This document shows positions 45,417 through 55,649 of a DNA stretch of 64,000 nt, one piece after another. This stretch comes from Thermothielavioides terrestris NRRL 8126 (lineage: Eukaryota; Ascomycota; Sordariomycetes; Sordariales; Chaetomiaceae), in NCBI RefSeq assembly GCF_000226115.1, contig NC_016461.1:1984001-2048000 (forward strand), read 5' to 3'. Positions within the stretch are counted from its first letter, which is position 1, and every line of letters starts with the position of its first letter. Both the position numbers and the translations under genes were made by a program. The notes below the pieces were generated by a model that was not told the origin of the DNA, made no database searches, and worked only from the letters and a program-made list of their open reading frames with translations.

Positions 45417-46638
45417 ATGGGTTCCGATCGCTATTTCGCCTCCCAAAAGCCCTTGACAGGCTGGCCGCCGTCACGTTGGGATGACTTTAGGCGACCGCAG
45501 CTCAGGCGGCTTCCCGAGTCCGACCGCAGCACCCTCGAGCTGGAGAGATTCTTGGGAGACGGAGAAGATGGTTTGGTTTTCAAGGCGCGAATCCGTGGTC
45601 GCATGGAGCCCTTGGCTGTCAAGATCGTAAGCCGCCAGCCTGCGTTTATCTTCCTCGTGGAGCTCTCAGACAATCATGCATGTTCTGACCAGGAGTGCCT
45701 CACAGTTCCATTTCAACCACCGTCCACCGCCGCTTTACATTCTGCCGGACGGTCGACCGATGGGGGAGAGGTACTGGGCTTTTGAGCGTGAATGCATCAA
45801 TTGTTCCCTCTTGGAAATGATCAACGCCAGCATGACCAAAGCGGCGGCTGCAGGGCGACAGATATACATCCACCCGAGGCCAACGACCTTGTCGCACGCA
45901 CGAAACAACCTCCGGGCGTTCTCGGACGAAGCGGTAACACGGCCACAACCACCAGGCTTTATCCCTGTCAACAGTAACGTGCAACTAGTTGACTGTCTAG
46001 GCTGGACCGAATTCAAGGGTAGCGAGATCAATGCCCAATTCAAGCGTGCTCGCGTGTTCGACCGGGAGTGCAAGGTTGACGGCGAGACGTACCCGGCCAT
46101 CGTGTACCAGTTCGTGGCCGACGACTCTGTCCCAGAAGTCAACACCATCCTTGACCAGCTCGACTTCTTCCACGCGACTGGCTTCGTGACTGTCATGTTC
46201 AAAGGGGACAACTGGGCCGGCAAGGGAATGCTCGTGGACTTCTCCGACATCGTCTCCTATCATACCGGCTTCTTGTGGTGGCGGCCTTCCCACTACGCAG
46301 CGCTAGCGGTAGGCTTTCGCGAAGTAGTGGAGGATGCCGCACGGAACGGCTTGCTGGGCCCACGGCCGAAGGTGATCGAGCGCTCGCGCACACCTCCGCA
46401 TTTGCGGAGGCATGCAACGAGAGCCAGGACTTCTACTCGGGATATTCCTCCTCCACCCCCGCCGCCGCCCCGCATCCCTTTGCCGGAAGGTGATTTCGAG
46501 TCTCGGGGCGAAGAGTTACTAGAAGACAAGCCCAGCGAACCGAAGCCGGCTGTTCCTTTGGACGCCAGGCCGATACCACAAAGCAGCCCTTCCAGCATGG
46601 GAGAAGCGAGGTGGGGAGGAAGTAGGTGCCCTGGCTAA
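45417..46638 (+). CDS. FTA2-like kinase-fold protein
   Basis: Exons 45417-45626 and 45706-46638 encode 380 aa. Residues 46-58 (LGDGEDGLVFKAR) look like a kinase glycine loop, and Lys69 in PLAVKI like the ATP-binding Lys. GMLVDFSDIV near residue 260 corresponds to the DFG position, but no HRD catalytic loop is seen (the place is taken by LDFFHATGF), so catalysis is doubtful. This arrangement matches the Sim4/FTA2-type proteins that are multiplied in filamentous fungi. Kinetochore function is shown only for yeast Fta2 and should not be assumed here. The C-terminus has a P8 run and a disordered tail. The ATG 45417 is the first in the open frame. Intron 45627-45705 sits right after AVKI. Divergent neighbour: the frameshifted PD-(D/E)XK-like gene. 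Confidence 0.7.
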
Positions 46639-47192
46639 GGTGTTGCCTTCATGAACGGGACTGCTTTGCTCGAAAGACAGGCTGCGGCTTTTGGGCCGCC
46701 ATGTCCGGGCCGGCCCATCGATCCACATGCGAGCGTCGGTGTCGCATGAACGCGCTCTCAATCGTGATACCAAACACAAGATTCCTGTTTAGAATTAAAG
46801 CATTTCGACACTTGTTTAGAATGATGTGTGCCCGTGATCATGCGCTGTTCAAGTCGAGGAGTGCCTGCTCCTATTCTCCTCAACCAATGGTTTAACCGTC
46901 TTCAGGATATGCTTACTTAAGCACCGCTTAGGCTCAATGCTGCCCGAAGCCGGCTCTCACCCTACAAGTGAAGAACCATCTTACATCCGTATTCTCGTTA
47001 AGTGCTATGCCCGAGCTCATTCATAACCCAAATCCTCCTCTGCCATCCGAACCACCATACCCACGGTGCCTGCAATCTCAGCAACCACAATCCACGCACA
47101 CATATCCAGCAATCCACGCGCACACACACACATATACACACCCACACACACAACACAGGCAGACCCGCAAGTGACCGTCGACCTAAACCGCC
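46639..47192. other. intergenic / ATG10 5' region with CA-repeat
   Basis: Includes a degenerate CA/CACAT microsatellite at about 47092-47155, shortly before the ATG10 start, probably in its leader. No gene. Confidence 0.5.
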
Positions 47193-48346
47193 ATGATATC
47201 TCACCACCATCACCACGCACCAGTCCAACCCCACCACAACCACAACCCACCCCCGGCCTCCTCCTCTGCCTCCTCCGCCTTCCGCAACTACCCCTTCCTA
47301 ACAGGCGAAGAGTTCGCCGAGGCCTGCCACCACCTGGACCGGCGCTACTGCAAGGCGACGCTGGGCCCGCTGCGGCGGCGGTGGCGGCTGCGCGTGTGTC
47401 GCGCGCTCAACACCGGCGTCGCCGGCCCCGGCGGCGGGGGGTTCGTGCTGGGCCCCGAGTACAGCACTTACCTCCAGATCGTGCGGCCCCTCATGGAGGG
47501 GGGTGCTGACGGGTGTGGTAGGGGGGAAGAGGAAGAGCTAGCGCGGTGTTTGGATGGGTTGTCGGTTGGGGATGGGGGTGGGGATAGGGATGGAGGGCCG
47601 GGGCCGGGGCGAGTGGGGATGGAGATGGAGATAGACGATGGGGTGGGGGATGGGGATGGGGAAATGGTGCGGGCGGAGGAGGCGGATCGTGAGCAGGTAC
47701 GTTCTGTTTGCGTACACTTATATGGTTTCGGTTTCGGGAGAGACGCGATTGCGGTGTTCTTTGCGTGTAAGCGACCCTGTCTCATGATTTTAATACAATT
47801 TTCAGACGGTCGTGCGCAAAGAAGGCCCCGGCCCGGCCGCCCCTGCGACCGTGGGCGAGGTCAGGTACGAGATACACCTCCACCCGACATACCAGGTGCC
47901 CTGCCTGTGGTTCAGCCTACATGAGCTCCCCCCGGGCGAATCCCCGCTGCACATCGACACGGTTTTCAGGCGGCTTGTGCCGGACCAGTACAAGGAGGGC
48001 CTGCGCAGCAGCGTGGGTGGGATCGGGGGTATCTCGATCGACGTACGTCCCTTGCCTCTCTTTGCGGTGTTTGCAGATGTTGTGCTCCTTGCTAGATGGT
48101 GATTGTTAACTGCGTGGTCCTGCATCCTTGTACATGAGACGAGGTTCTAGACTAACACACACCATTTCTCTTCCGCAGCATCACCCAGTTACCGGCGTCC
48201 CCTCCTTCTTTGTACATCCCTGCTTGCTCGGCGAGGCCATGACGAGGTTTGACTGCTCCATGGAGAACTACCTCATGGTGTGGCTCGGCCTGGTCGGTGG
48301 ATGTGTTGGGCTCTGGGTGCCTGCCGAGATGGCGCTGGAATCATAG
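47193..48346 (+). CDS. atg10: ATG10, E2-like enzyme for ATG12-ATG5 conjugation
   Basis: Receives ATG12 from the E1 ATG7 and transfers it to ATG5 in autophagosome formation. Exons 47193-47696, 47806-48042 and 48179-48346 encode 302 aa. An N-terminal His-rich stretch is followed by FRNYPFLTGEEFAEACHHLD, the usual start of ATG10. The E2-like core resumes in exon 2 with EVRYEIHLHPTYQVPCLWF. The active-site motif HHPVTGVPSFFVHPC places the catalytic Cys at residue 262, matching the HPC of the family. About 75 residues of acidic/Gly low complexity (about 100-168) are inserted between the first and second parts of the fold. All introns are GT-AG. Convergent with the U2B'' gene, with 82 bp between stop codons. 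Confidence 0.87.
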
Positions 48347-48428
48347 ATCGAGCAGAGCGGATCGCCACACCCGGCGTCCGTTACGCTTCCTTTGCCCACG
48401 GCTGCTGCTAACGTGCATGGGCGGGGTA

Positions 48429-49097
48429 TCATTCTTCATCGCTTTCCTCCTCCATGGCCACGTCCTGGTCGCTCTCTTCCTCCGGCTCCTCCTCTTCTCT
48501 CGGCCGCTTCACTCCACGGCTCTCGGGAGTGCCGGCATCGGCCGCGGCGTGGTCGGCGCCTCCTGGCGGCTTGGAGGGGAGGCCGGGCGCTGCTGGGGGC
48601 GCGCCGGTTGTGGAGGATCCTGGCACGGGGGCATTGAAGATGCTCTGCTGAAGGTCGGTTACCTCGACTCGGGCCGCCGAGCTTGCTGCCGGGATCTTGA
48701 AGGTGCCGTCGAGCTTGGCGATGATGTTGGATTTGGACTTGGCGTAGGAGATTTTCTAGCCCGGGTCAGCCGGCTATTGCACGCAAAACCGAACCAATGA
48801 CAGCATGCTCACCATCGGACGACCGAGAAACTCGAACCCGTCGAGTGAGCGCATCGCCTGTGTCGCTGTTTGGATGTCCTTGTACACGATATGGGCCTGT
48901 CCGCGCATTTTCATCGTCTTGAGGGCGACTACGTCAAGCACGGAGCCGTAAGTTGAGAACAGCATGTAAAGCGCCGTCCTGAGGTCTTCCTTCTGGATCT
49001 TGGCTGACGGGAGATTCGTGACGTAGAGGGTCTGGTTGGGCGGCACCGAAGCGACCTTTGCTGGGAGGCCCGGCGGGGGCGCGCTGCGCGTGGCCAT
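48429..49097 (-). CDS. U2 snRNP B'' (U1A/U2B''-type RRM protein)
   Basis: Binds a stem-loop of U2 snRNA in the spliceosome. Exons 49097-48813 and 48755-48429 encode 203 aa. One RRM occupies residues 20-97: NQTLYVTNLP is RNP2, RGQAHIVYKD is RNP1, and QKEDLRTALYMLFSTYG lies between. It is followed by KISYAKSKSNIIAKLDGTF, the signature of the U1A/U2B'' family. A Pro/Ala linker and an acidic tail (REEEEPEEESDQDVAMEEE) replace the second RRM seen in animals, as in other fungi. The intron (57 nt) falls just after GRPM. The gene is divergent from ARPC1 (431 bp between starts). Confidence 0.92.
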
Positions 49098-49528
49098 TGT
49101 CGCGTTGCTTTCGCGCTTCCGGGCTCGGGCTCGTGAGAAGGAGATTCCGCGATATTTGTGCCGATTGGATGCCCAACGTGCAGCACTGGACAAGACTACC
49201 GTCGTCCGCACTCAGTCCCGAGTCGCGTGTCTTGTGTCGTGGATGAGCTCCAGCGAAAAATTGGGGATCTGAGTGGCTGAGGTGTGCCAAGCAAGCGGCA
49301 CGCCAAGGTGCCCGTTCAAGTAACGCTATTGATTAGCGGCCACTTCACTGCAACAGTGCCAAGCAACCCCCACTATCAAGCCCCACCATCAACGTCAGCC
49401 AGCCTGGAGACACCGAGGAGGGAAGCGCAGCTCCTCCCGTTCCGCACAACACCTAACTTAACGACTTTCAACCCGACTACGCGGTAGTAGAGAGCCACTC
49501 CTATCGCGCCCAAGAACTGCCGGACAGA
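49098..49528. promoter_or_regulatory. bidirectional promoter region, U2B'' / ARPC1
   Basis: 431 bp between the two divergent ATGs. CT-rich tracts are present on both sides; no specific motif is claimed. Confidence 0.5.
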
Positions 49529-50743
49529 ATGGCGGCGCCCGAGGTCCACCATCTCTTCCACAATCCAATCGCCGACCACTCGTTCTCGGCCGACAGAAAG
49601 ACGCTGGCGATCGCCCGCGACACAACCGTCGAGCTCTACGGACGGGTCGGCAATGCCTTCAAGTTGAAGGACGAGCTGAAGGGCCACGACAAGACCGTGA
49701 CCAGCGTCGACATTGCGCCCAACTCGGGCCGCATCGTGTCGTGCTCGCAGGGCAAGTCGTCGGCGCCACACCCACCGTCAAGCCAGGCCAAGCCGGCACT
49801 GCTCACTCCGACTAACCGGCCGCAGACCGCAACGCCCTCGTATGGGAGCCCACCCCGCAGGGGTACAAGCCGACGCTGGTCCTGCTACGCATCAATCGCG
49901 CCGCCACTTTTGTCCGCTGGTCGCCGTCCGAGACCAAGTTTGCCGTCGGCTCCGGAGACCGGCTCATCGCCGTCTGCTACTTCGAGCAGGAGAACGACTG
50001 GTGGGTGTCGAAGCACCTGAAGAAGCCGATCCGCAGCACCGTCACCACTGTGGGCTGGCACCCCAACTCGGTGCTTCTCGCCGCCGGCTCGACCGACGCG
50101 CACGCCCGCGTCTTCTCGAGCTTCATCAAGGGCGTCGATGCGCGCCCGGAGCCGACCGCCTGGGGCGAGCGGCTGCCCTTCAACACGGTCTGCGGCGAGT
50201 ACATGAACAACTCGGCCGGCTGGATCCACTCGGTCGCCTTCTCCCCCAGCGGCGACGCGCTCGCGTATGCTGCCCACGACAGCAGCATCACGGTCGTCTA
50301 CCCGAGCGCGCCCGAGCAGCCGCCCAAGGCGGTCATCAGCATCAACACGCAGCTGCTGCCCTTCATGAGCCTGATCTGGAACGGCGAGTCCGAGATTATC
50401 GCCGCCGGTCATGACTGCGAGGCTTTCCGCTTCCGGGGCGGCATCAATGGGTGGCAGCTGACTGGCGCGCTGGAGGCCAAGGGCCGTCCTGGCCTCGGCG
50501 ACCAGCGCGAGGAGTCGGCGCTGAACATGTTCAGGCAGATGGATCTCAAGGGCAAGGTCAAGGACGACACGCAGCTGAAGACAGTCCACCAGAACACCAT
50601 CACCATGATCCGGCCGTACGAGACGTCTGGCGCGTCCGTGAGGAAGTTCAGCTGTATGTCCTACCCTGTTCTGATGGTGTTCAGGCTGCTGACCAAATGC
50701 AGCGAGCGGGGTCGACGGACGTGTTGTCATCTGGACTCTGTAG
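49529..50743 (+). CDS. arpC1: Arp2/3 complex subunit 1 (ARPC1/p40)
   Basis: WD40 beta-propeller subunit of the actin-nucleating Arp2/3 complex. Exons 49529-49751, 49826-50653 and 50703-50743 encode 363 aa. WD-type repeats include GHDKTVTSVDIAPNSGRIVSCSQDRNALVWE, LLRINRAATFVRWSP, STVTTVGWHPNSVLLAAGSTD, AGWIHSVAFSPSGDALAYA and the C-terminal SSGVDGRVVIWTL, the typical end of the family. The GC-AG first intron is discussed separately. The acidic-basic insertion near residues 290-310 matches the loop seen in other ARPC1 proteins. Confidence 0.95.
49752..49825 (+). other. GC-AG intron 1 of ARPC1
   Basis: Donor GCAAGT after CAGG, acceptor CCGCAG, 74 nt. Only this junction gives SCSQDRNALVWE, the conserved WD repeat. 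Confidence 0.88.
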
Positions 50744-50994
50744 ACACACGTAGAAGCGGCGAGCTGATAATCAATGAGATATTTGTGTCTCTCAGACGGT
50801 TGCTTTGAACTCGATTTGATTGTCCTGCCTGAAACAAGCGCACATCGCCGTTCCGATTGGTCCCTGAGGTCCGTCTGGGTATTCCCTTTTCCCTTGTCTA
50901 TCCAAAGGGTATAAGTGTGCTCGATGCAAGCTGTTGAGCTTGAGCTGTTGAGCTGCTAGTGCTAGTCCAGGCAACCATTGTGAACGTCGGAAAG

Positions 50995-51834
50995 ATGAGC
51001 TCTGGCTGCTCAGGGAAGCAGTCCGCGTCGCCGAATAGCTTCATCAACTCTCCCAGGCAGAACCACTGCAGCCAATCGAATACTCCGACATCAGCTCCTG
51101 ATGCCGATGCAGAGACAAAACGCCATAGTCAGGATATCCTGATTTCTCCTTCCAACCAGTCGGTTGTCATATTCCGGTCCGTCAACTGGCAAGGGGCAGA
51201 CTCCCGGAGCACTCCTGAGCGACTCACCCCCAGCCCAAAGGCTTTCGGGTCCGATCCCGTGGACAAGACCACGCCTGCTCCGCTGCCACGGACTGCGAAC
51301 GACACCAATGTTTTTACTCGTTCAAGCAATCGCCATTGCCCACATTCAGTCAGCTCGGGGGCACTTGGCCACGAGCCTGATGAACAACGGCCGATCCGGC
51401 CTTGTCCCCAGTCCCATGACAACAACGACAACAACCCTCCTCTATTTCACCCCTCACCCATTAGACCCCACCGCAGATCGACACTCCTTCCCCTCCCTGA
51501 GAACCTCAGCGATGAGCGGCAGGCGCCGCCGCTGTTTCCCCACCTCCCCCCCGCTGCTCAAATGCCAACCCAAGAGGGGATCCAGGCGACGATCTCCCCA
51601 TCAGCCGCGCCGCTTCACCCGCACGCCCATACCCACGCCTCCATCCGTCAGACGACGTCGGCTCTCCCTGACGAGGAGCCCGGAGGTTGGTCCTATGCCG
51701 CCGTAGTGGCAGGGACCATCCTCCGTCCTCCTCCGCCCACACTGCGGGCCTCCATCCCGCTCCGGCTCTGGGGTGTTGACCCCCCTGGAGCTGCGGTTTC
51801 TGCTGAGCCTGTGGAAGGTGGTGACGAGAGATAG
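50995..51834 (+). CDS. hypothetical disordered protein
   Basis: Single open frame of 279 codons from ATG 50995. No domain recognised. Pro, Ser, Thr, His and Asn-rich, with KRHSQDILISPSNQS in its first third and GGWSYAAVVAGTILR, a mildly hydrophobic stretch, at about residue 240. No signal peptide. The even composition supports a gene but it could be spurious. A C13/T9 homopolymer pair follows the stop (51839-51864). Confidence 0.4.
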   Translation: MSSGCSGKQSASPNSFINSPRQNHCSQSNTPTSAPDADAETKRHSQDILISPSNQSVVIFRSVNWQGADSRSTPERLTPSPKAFGSDPVDKTTPAPLPRTANDTNVFTRSSNRHCPHSVSSGALGHEPDEQRPIRPCPQSHDNNDNNPPLFHPSPIRPHRRSTLLPLPENLSDERQAPPLFPHLPPAAQMPTQEGIQATISPSAAPLHPHAHTHASIRQTTSALPDEEPGGWSYAAVVAGTILRPPPPTLRASIPLRLWGVDPPGAAVSAEPVEGGDER

Positions 51835-52681
51835 TAACCCCCCCCCCCCCCTCCTTTTTTTTTCCATTTCCCCCCCTCCATTCTCTCTCCCACACACACA
51901 AAAGAGGCGGGAAGGCGGTCTGACTGTTTGTCAGGGAGGCACAAGGTTGCTAAAGGGCGGTCAACGGATGGTGCGTGGTAGTCGAAGTGGGCATTTCGGT
52001 GGCAGCCAGTTGACGGCTGTGATTGTGTCTCTTGAGCGTCTTGCTTCTCTGGTTGTGTCCGGCGCCTGAGCTTCGCGCTGGGGAGGAAGATGATAACATC
52101 CTCTCTCTGTGTCCCCGCCAGTCATATATCGTAATTTGGACGTGTCTCCTCTAGAACACAGCGATTTGTGAGAATCCTCGTGCAACACAACGCGTTGTGC
52201 ACAGTCGTGGCTTGCGGCTAACACTTGTTTCTCTAATGGCCATGCATATGTTGGTACTCCGACTCGTGGTTTCCGTGTATGCCTTCCGAAGCGAGTCGAG
52301 CCGGTCTCTCCCCAGCCGGTCCCTTCCCTCCGTTTCGGATGAATGGCATCTTTCTCTGTCCAGCTCGTCCATCGCACTGCCCCTGAACTCACGCATTTGA
52401 CCGCACCATGTATTTGCTGCTGTTGCAATTTCACTTGCCATATCCACGTCGTGACAGCTTCATACGTTGACCTTCAAGCATGCACAAGACAGCTCGTGCT
52501 ACCTCGGAGCTCCCCCACCAATGCTCCTTACCATACCTGCCTATCAAACCTCATCAGTCTGGCTCGTGAACTATAGCCAACACTTACTTGTCCGGCTTGG
52601 TTATCTGCGCCTGGACCTCGTCTTCTTGCCTGTGCCGGACGGCCCTCGAAAGTTGTGCTGCTATCCTTGATGTCGACAAAC
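51835..52681. other. intergenic upstream of the FAD monooxygenase
   Basis: Homopolymer C and T runs at the left, then unstructured sequence. No supported gene. Confidence 0.5.
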
Positions 52682-54412
52682 ATGAGCGCGGCAGTTGAAT
52701 CCCCGGCAGCAGCCAACCCCAGGCCCCTGACCATTGTCATTGTTGGAGCCGGCATTGGCGGGCTTACTGCTGCCATCGGCCTCCGGCGAAACGGCCACAG
52801 AGTCTTGGTCTGAACTCCTCGAGTCACTGACCCCCAGTCGAAGAATGACTGACCCCCCGGAAACGCAGCTCTTAGAGAAGTCGGAACTCGCCCGCGATTC
52901 CGGCGCTGCATTTCACCTCTGCCCCAACGCAAATGGCATCCTTCGCCAGATGGGCATCCATGCCGAGACCTTCGGGGAGTGCCTCATGTCCCGCTTTGTG
53001 GAACGCGCCCAGGATGGCCAGGTGATCAAGGATGTCGACCTGACTGAGTCCAACAAGCGGTGGCCGCACCCTTGGCAGCTTGTCCATCGCGCCCAAATCT
53101 ATCAGGAGCTGAAGAGAGTTGCCTTGTCCCAGGAAGAGGTCGGGCCGCCAGTGGAATTGGTCACAAAGTGTCACGTCATCGATGTCAATCCGCGGCTGGG
53201 AACCGTGACCGCGTTGGACGGGACTGAATACCGCGCCGATGTGATCATCGGAGCAGACGGCATCTACGTACGTGCGTCCCTTATTCCGCCTTGTCAGGCA
53301 TTAGATTCTTGCTAACTACCTGCATAGTCCACGGCGAGGAAGTCGATCGGTGATGTCCATCTTTTTAGCTCTGGAAAAGCGGCATTCAGATTCGTGATGC
53401 CCAGGGAGGCAGCCGAGCTAGATCCCATCACCGCACCGCTGGTCAACCGAAACGACACGTTCACTATGTGGTTTGGCAATGACAGACGAGTTGTCATGTA
53501 CCCGTGCAACAACAACAGATGGCTGAACCTCGTCTGCATACATCCCGATGTTGAGTCACACGCCCTTCCCGCCGATGGTAAGGCTGGACGCTGTCAATGG
53601 CCTGTAGCATGCTCAGGCTCAAGGCGCTGATTCTCTCCAGAATGGCACAAGGAGGCTACCCTCGAGCAACTTCTCTGGGTCTATCGCGACTTTGATCCCC
53701 AGCTCCAAGCTCTGTTGAAGAAGGCACACACATTGCCAATCCAGGTATGGCAACTACTCGACATGGAGAAACTGCCCACGTGGGTATCAGGAAAGATGGT
53801 ATGTAACGCACTGCGCACAGCCTTTACAAGCTTGGAATTACCTCCGCCGCCCTCGTCCTCTCCCCCGTGATTCTTCAGTGAACCTCACCACAGCTCACAT
53901 CGCCGGCCAGGCCCTCCTTGGGGACGCAGCGCACCCCCTTTTGCCTCGTAAGCAAACAGCAAGCCACCGGCATCTGCGCACCTCCACAAGCGGCAACTAA
54001 CAACAGGAACAACAAACAAAGACCAAGCACAGGGCGCAGCCCAGGCAATTGAGGATGCGGCAGCTCTGTCCGTCGTGCTGCCCTCGGGGACACCCCCGGA
54101 AGAGGTGCATGACCGACTCAAGCTCTACGAGTCGATCAGATACGGGCGGGCACACACCATCCAGGAGTACTCGCGACTGGCAGGGCAGGATTGGGTGGAC
54201 GGGAAGCCTGTCGTCGATAGTAAGCCGGAGTTGGGCGGTCTTTCTTTTGTTTGAGAGTCAAATGGCACAAGCTAACCCTGATTCCGAAAGTGAGAGAATT
54301 CGAGGAGTACAACTTCGATCACGACGAGGTCGCCAATTCCAAGGCTGCGCTGGCGGCGTGGGAGCTGGAGAGGAGGCCGGCTCCGGCCGGAGGCATATCT
54401 CCAGGGCCCTGA
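52682..54412 (+). CDS. FAD-dependent monooxygenase (salicylate-hydroxylase-like)
   Basis: Class A flavoprotein aromatic hydroxylase type. Seven exons (52682-52807, 52869-53267, 53328-53577, 53641-53798, 53911-53947, 54007-54219, 54291-54412) encode 434 aa. The dinucleotide-binding motif VGAGIGGLTAAIGLRRNGH starts at residue 21, DVIIGADGIYSTARKSI is the second FAD motif, and ALLGDAAHPLLP the third, with QAQGAAQAIEDAAAL following. Exon 5 (37 nt) is placed by the family spacing of SGKM and ALLGDAAHP; other acceptors give a wrong frame. No signal peptide. The substrate is unknown. It is not flanked by an obvious secondary-metabolite cluster. The coding strand carries a 57-base T run just after the stop. 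Confidence 0.88.
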
Positions 54413-54451
54413 TTTGTAACTGTTGGTTCGGGTTGGCCAGCCTGTGGTTTC

Positions 54452-54511
<60 letters not shown>

Positions 54512-55649
54512 CATGTCCAGAAACACGGATTTACCCATCTGACTTTGGTCAAGCAGATTACAGCAGAGACAGAGATCCCACGCATGGTCGAATTCTACCT
54601 CCATGGCCACAAGAGGGGTGCGAGATGACTTGTCCGTGGGAGACGACTCGATGAACTCATGGCCTCGAGATAGCAGAGTCCAGCCATAAACGGTGTTCCT
54701 CTTTTATAAATGGATAGTTAGTGGTTCATGCTGTCCCTACGGCTCGAGAGAGCAACTCGACACGGATATTTTCACTGATGAGGCAGACATTACGAGTACC
54801 TCTCAGACCACGCAACCGCGTCTTCGCTGACAGCACCAGCGTAGTGTGCGTATCACAACATGTACCGTATATAAACCTGTACATGCACCAGCCCGGTTGG
54901 CACACCAGCCAAATCCTCTTGGGGGTAACTCCTGCAAATGAACAAATGCACATACACTCAGGCAAGGAGGATACTTGCGTATGGGGGAAAAAGAACCCGG
55001 ACACCCGGTAGTACATACACGGCTAGAAAATGCCATTATCTACCGACACAAACGAAGATACAGAACAAGGAAAAACAAAAAGACCATCACGGCAAGACAA
55101 AGCACGACCTCTGCCTCCCACACACACACCCTTACGACCTGCGTACAACCACACGCTGAACTAGTGGTAGTAGCCAAGCAACCAACCAGCCCTCCCTCCC
55201 ACAGCGCCCAACGTTGGCAACCTAAACAAAAAGAAAAGAAATTAAAAGTCGAGTCGAGAGAGAGAGAGGCGTTCACGTTGTCATCGTCGTCGTCGTATCA
55301 AGTTCCCATAACGAGGTCCATACCGCCTCGTGGAGGCCCCCCTCCCCAACCCACCCCTAACGCACCTGCGCCAAGCAAACAGGACAACAGAGAGTAGAGC
55401 AAAACCACCAAACCAACAATCTCAGAGGGACGCCAGCAGCCAGCAGCCGGATGCCATCTGCCGCCGGCGCCATGCTCCCTCCCTCCCTCCGTCCGTCTCT
55501 CAGGGTTAGGAATGCACGCACACACGCTCGCTCGCTCGCTCGCTCGCCCGCACGAATGTATGCATGTACGTATGTATATAACCAACGCGGCACAACCCCT
55601 CATCATCATCAAAAAACAAAACGACGAACCCGGAGCCCAATGCGCTACG
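54413..55649. other. convergent 3' regions with T57 tract
   Basis: Contains the T57 run (54455-54511), a purine-rich plus-strand patch at 55215-55275, a (CGCT)n run near 55525-55548 and a (TCCC)n patch near 55471-55497. No gene. Confidence 0.5.
54455..54511. repeat. T57 homopolymer
   Basis: Uninterrupted T run in the 3' region of the FAD monooxygenase, starting 42 nt after the stop. Exact length depends on the assembly. Confidence 0.9.

Noticed and set aside
53880..53892. Earlier acceptor for exon 5 of the FAD monooxygenase
   Set aside because: It would break the frame before ALLGDAAHP; the acceptor at 53910 restores the family spacing.
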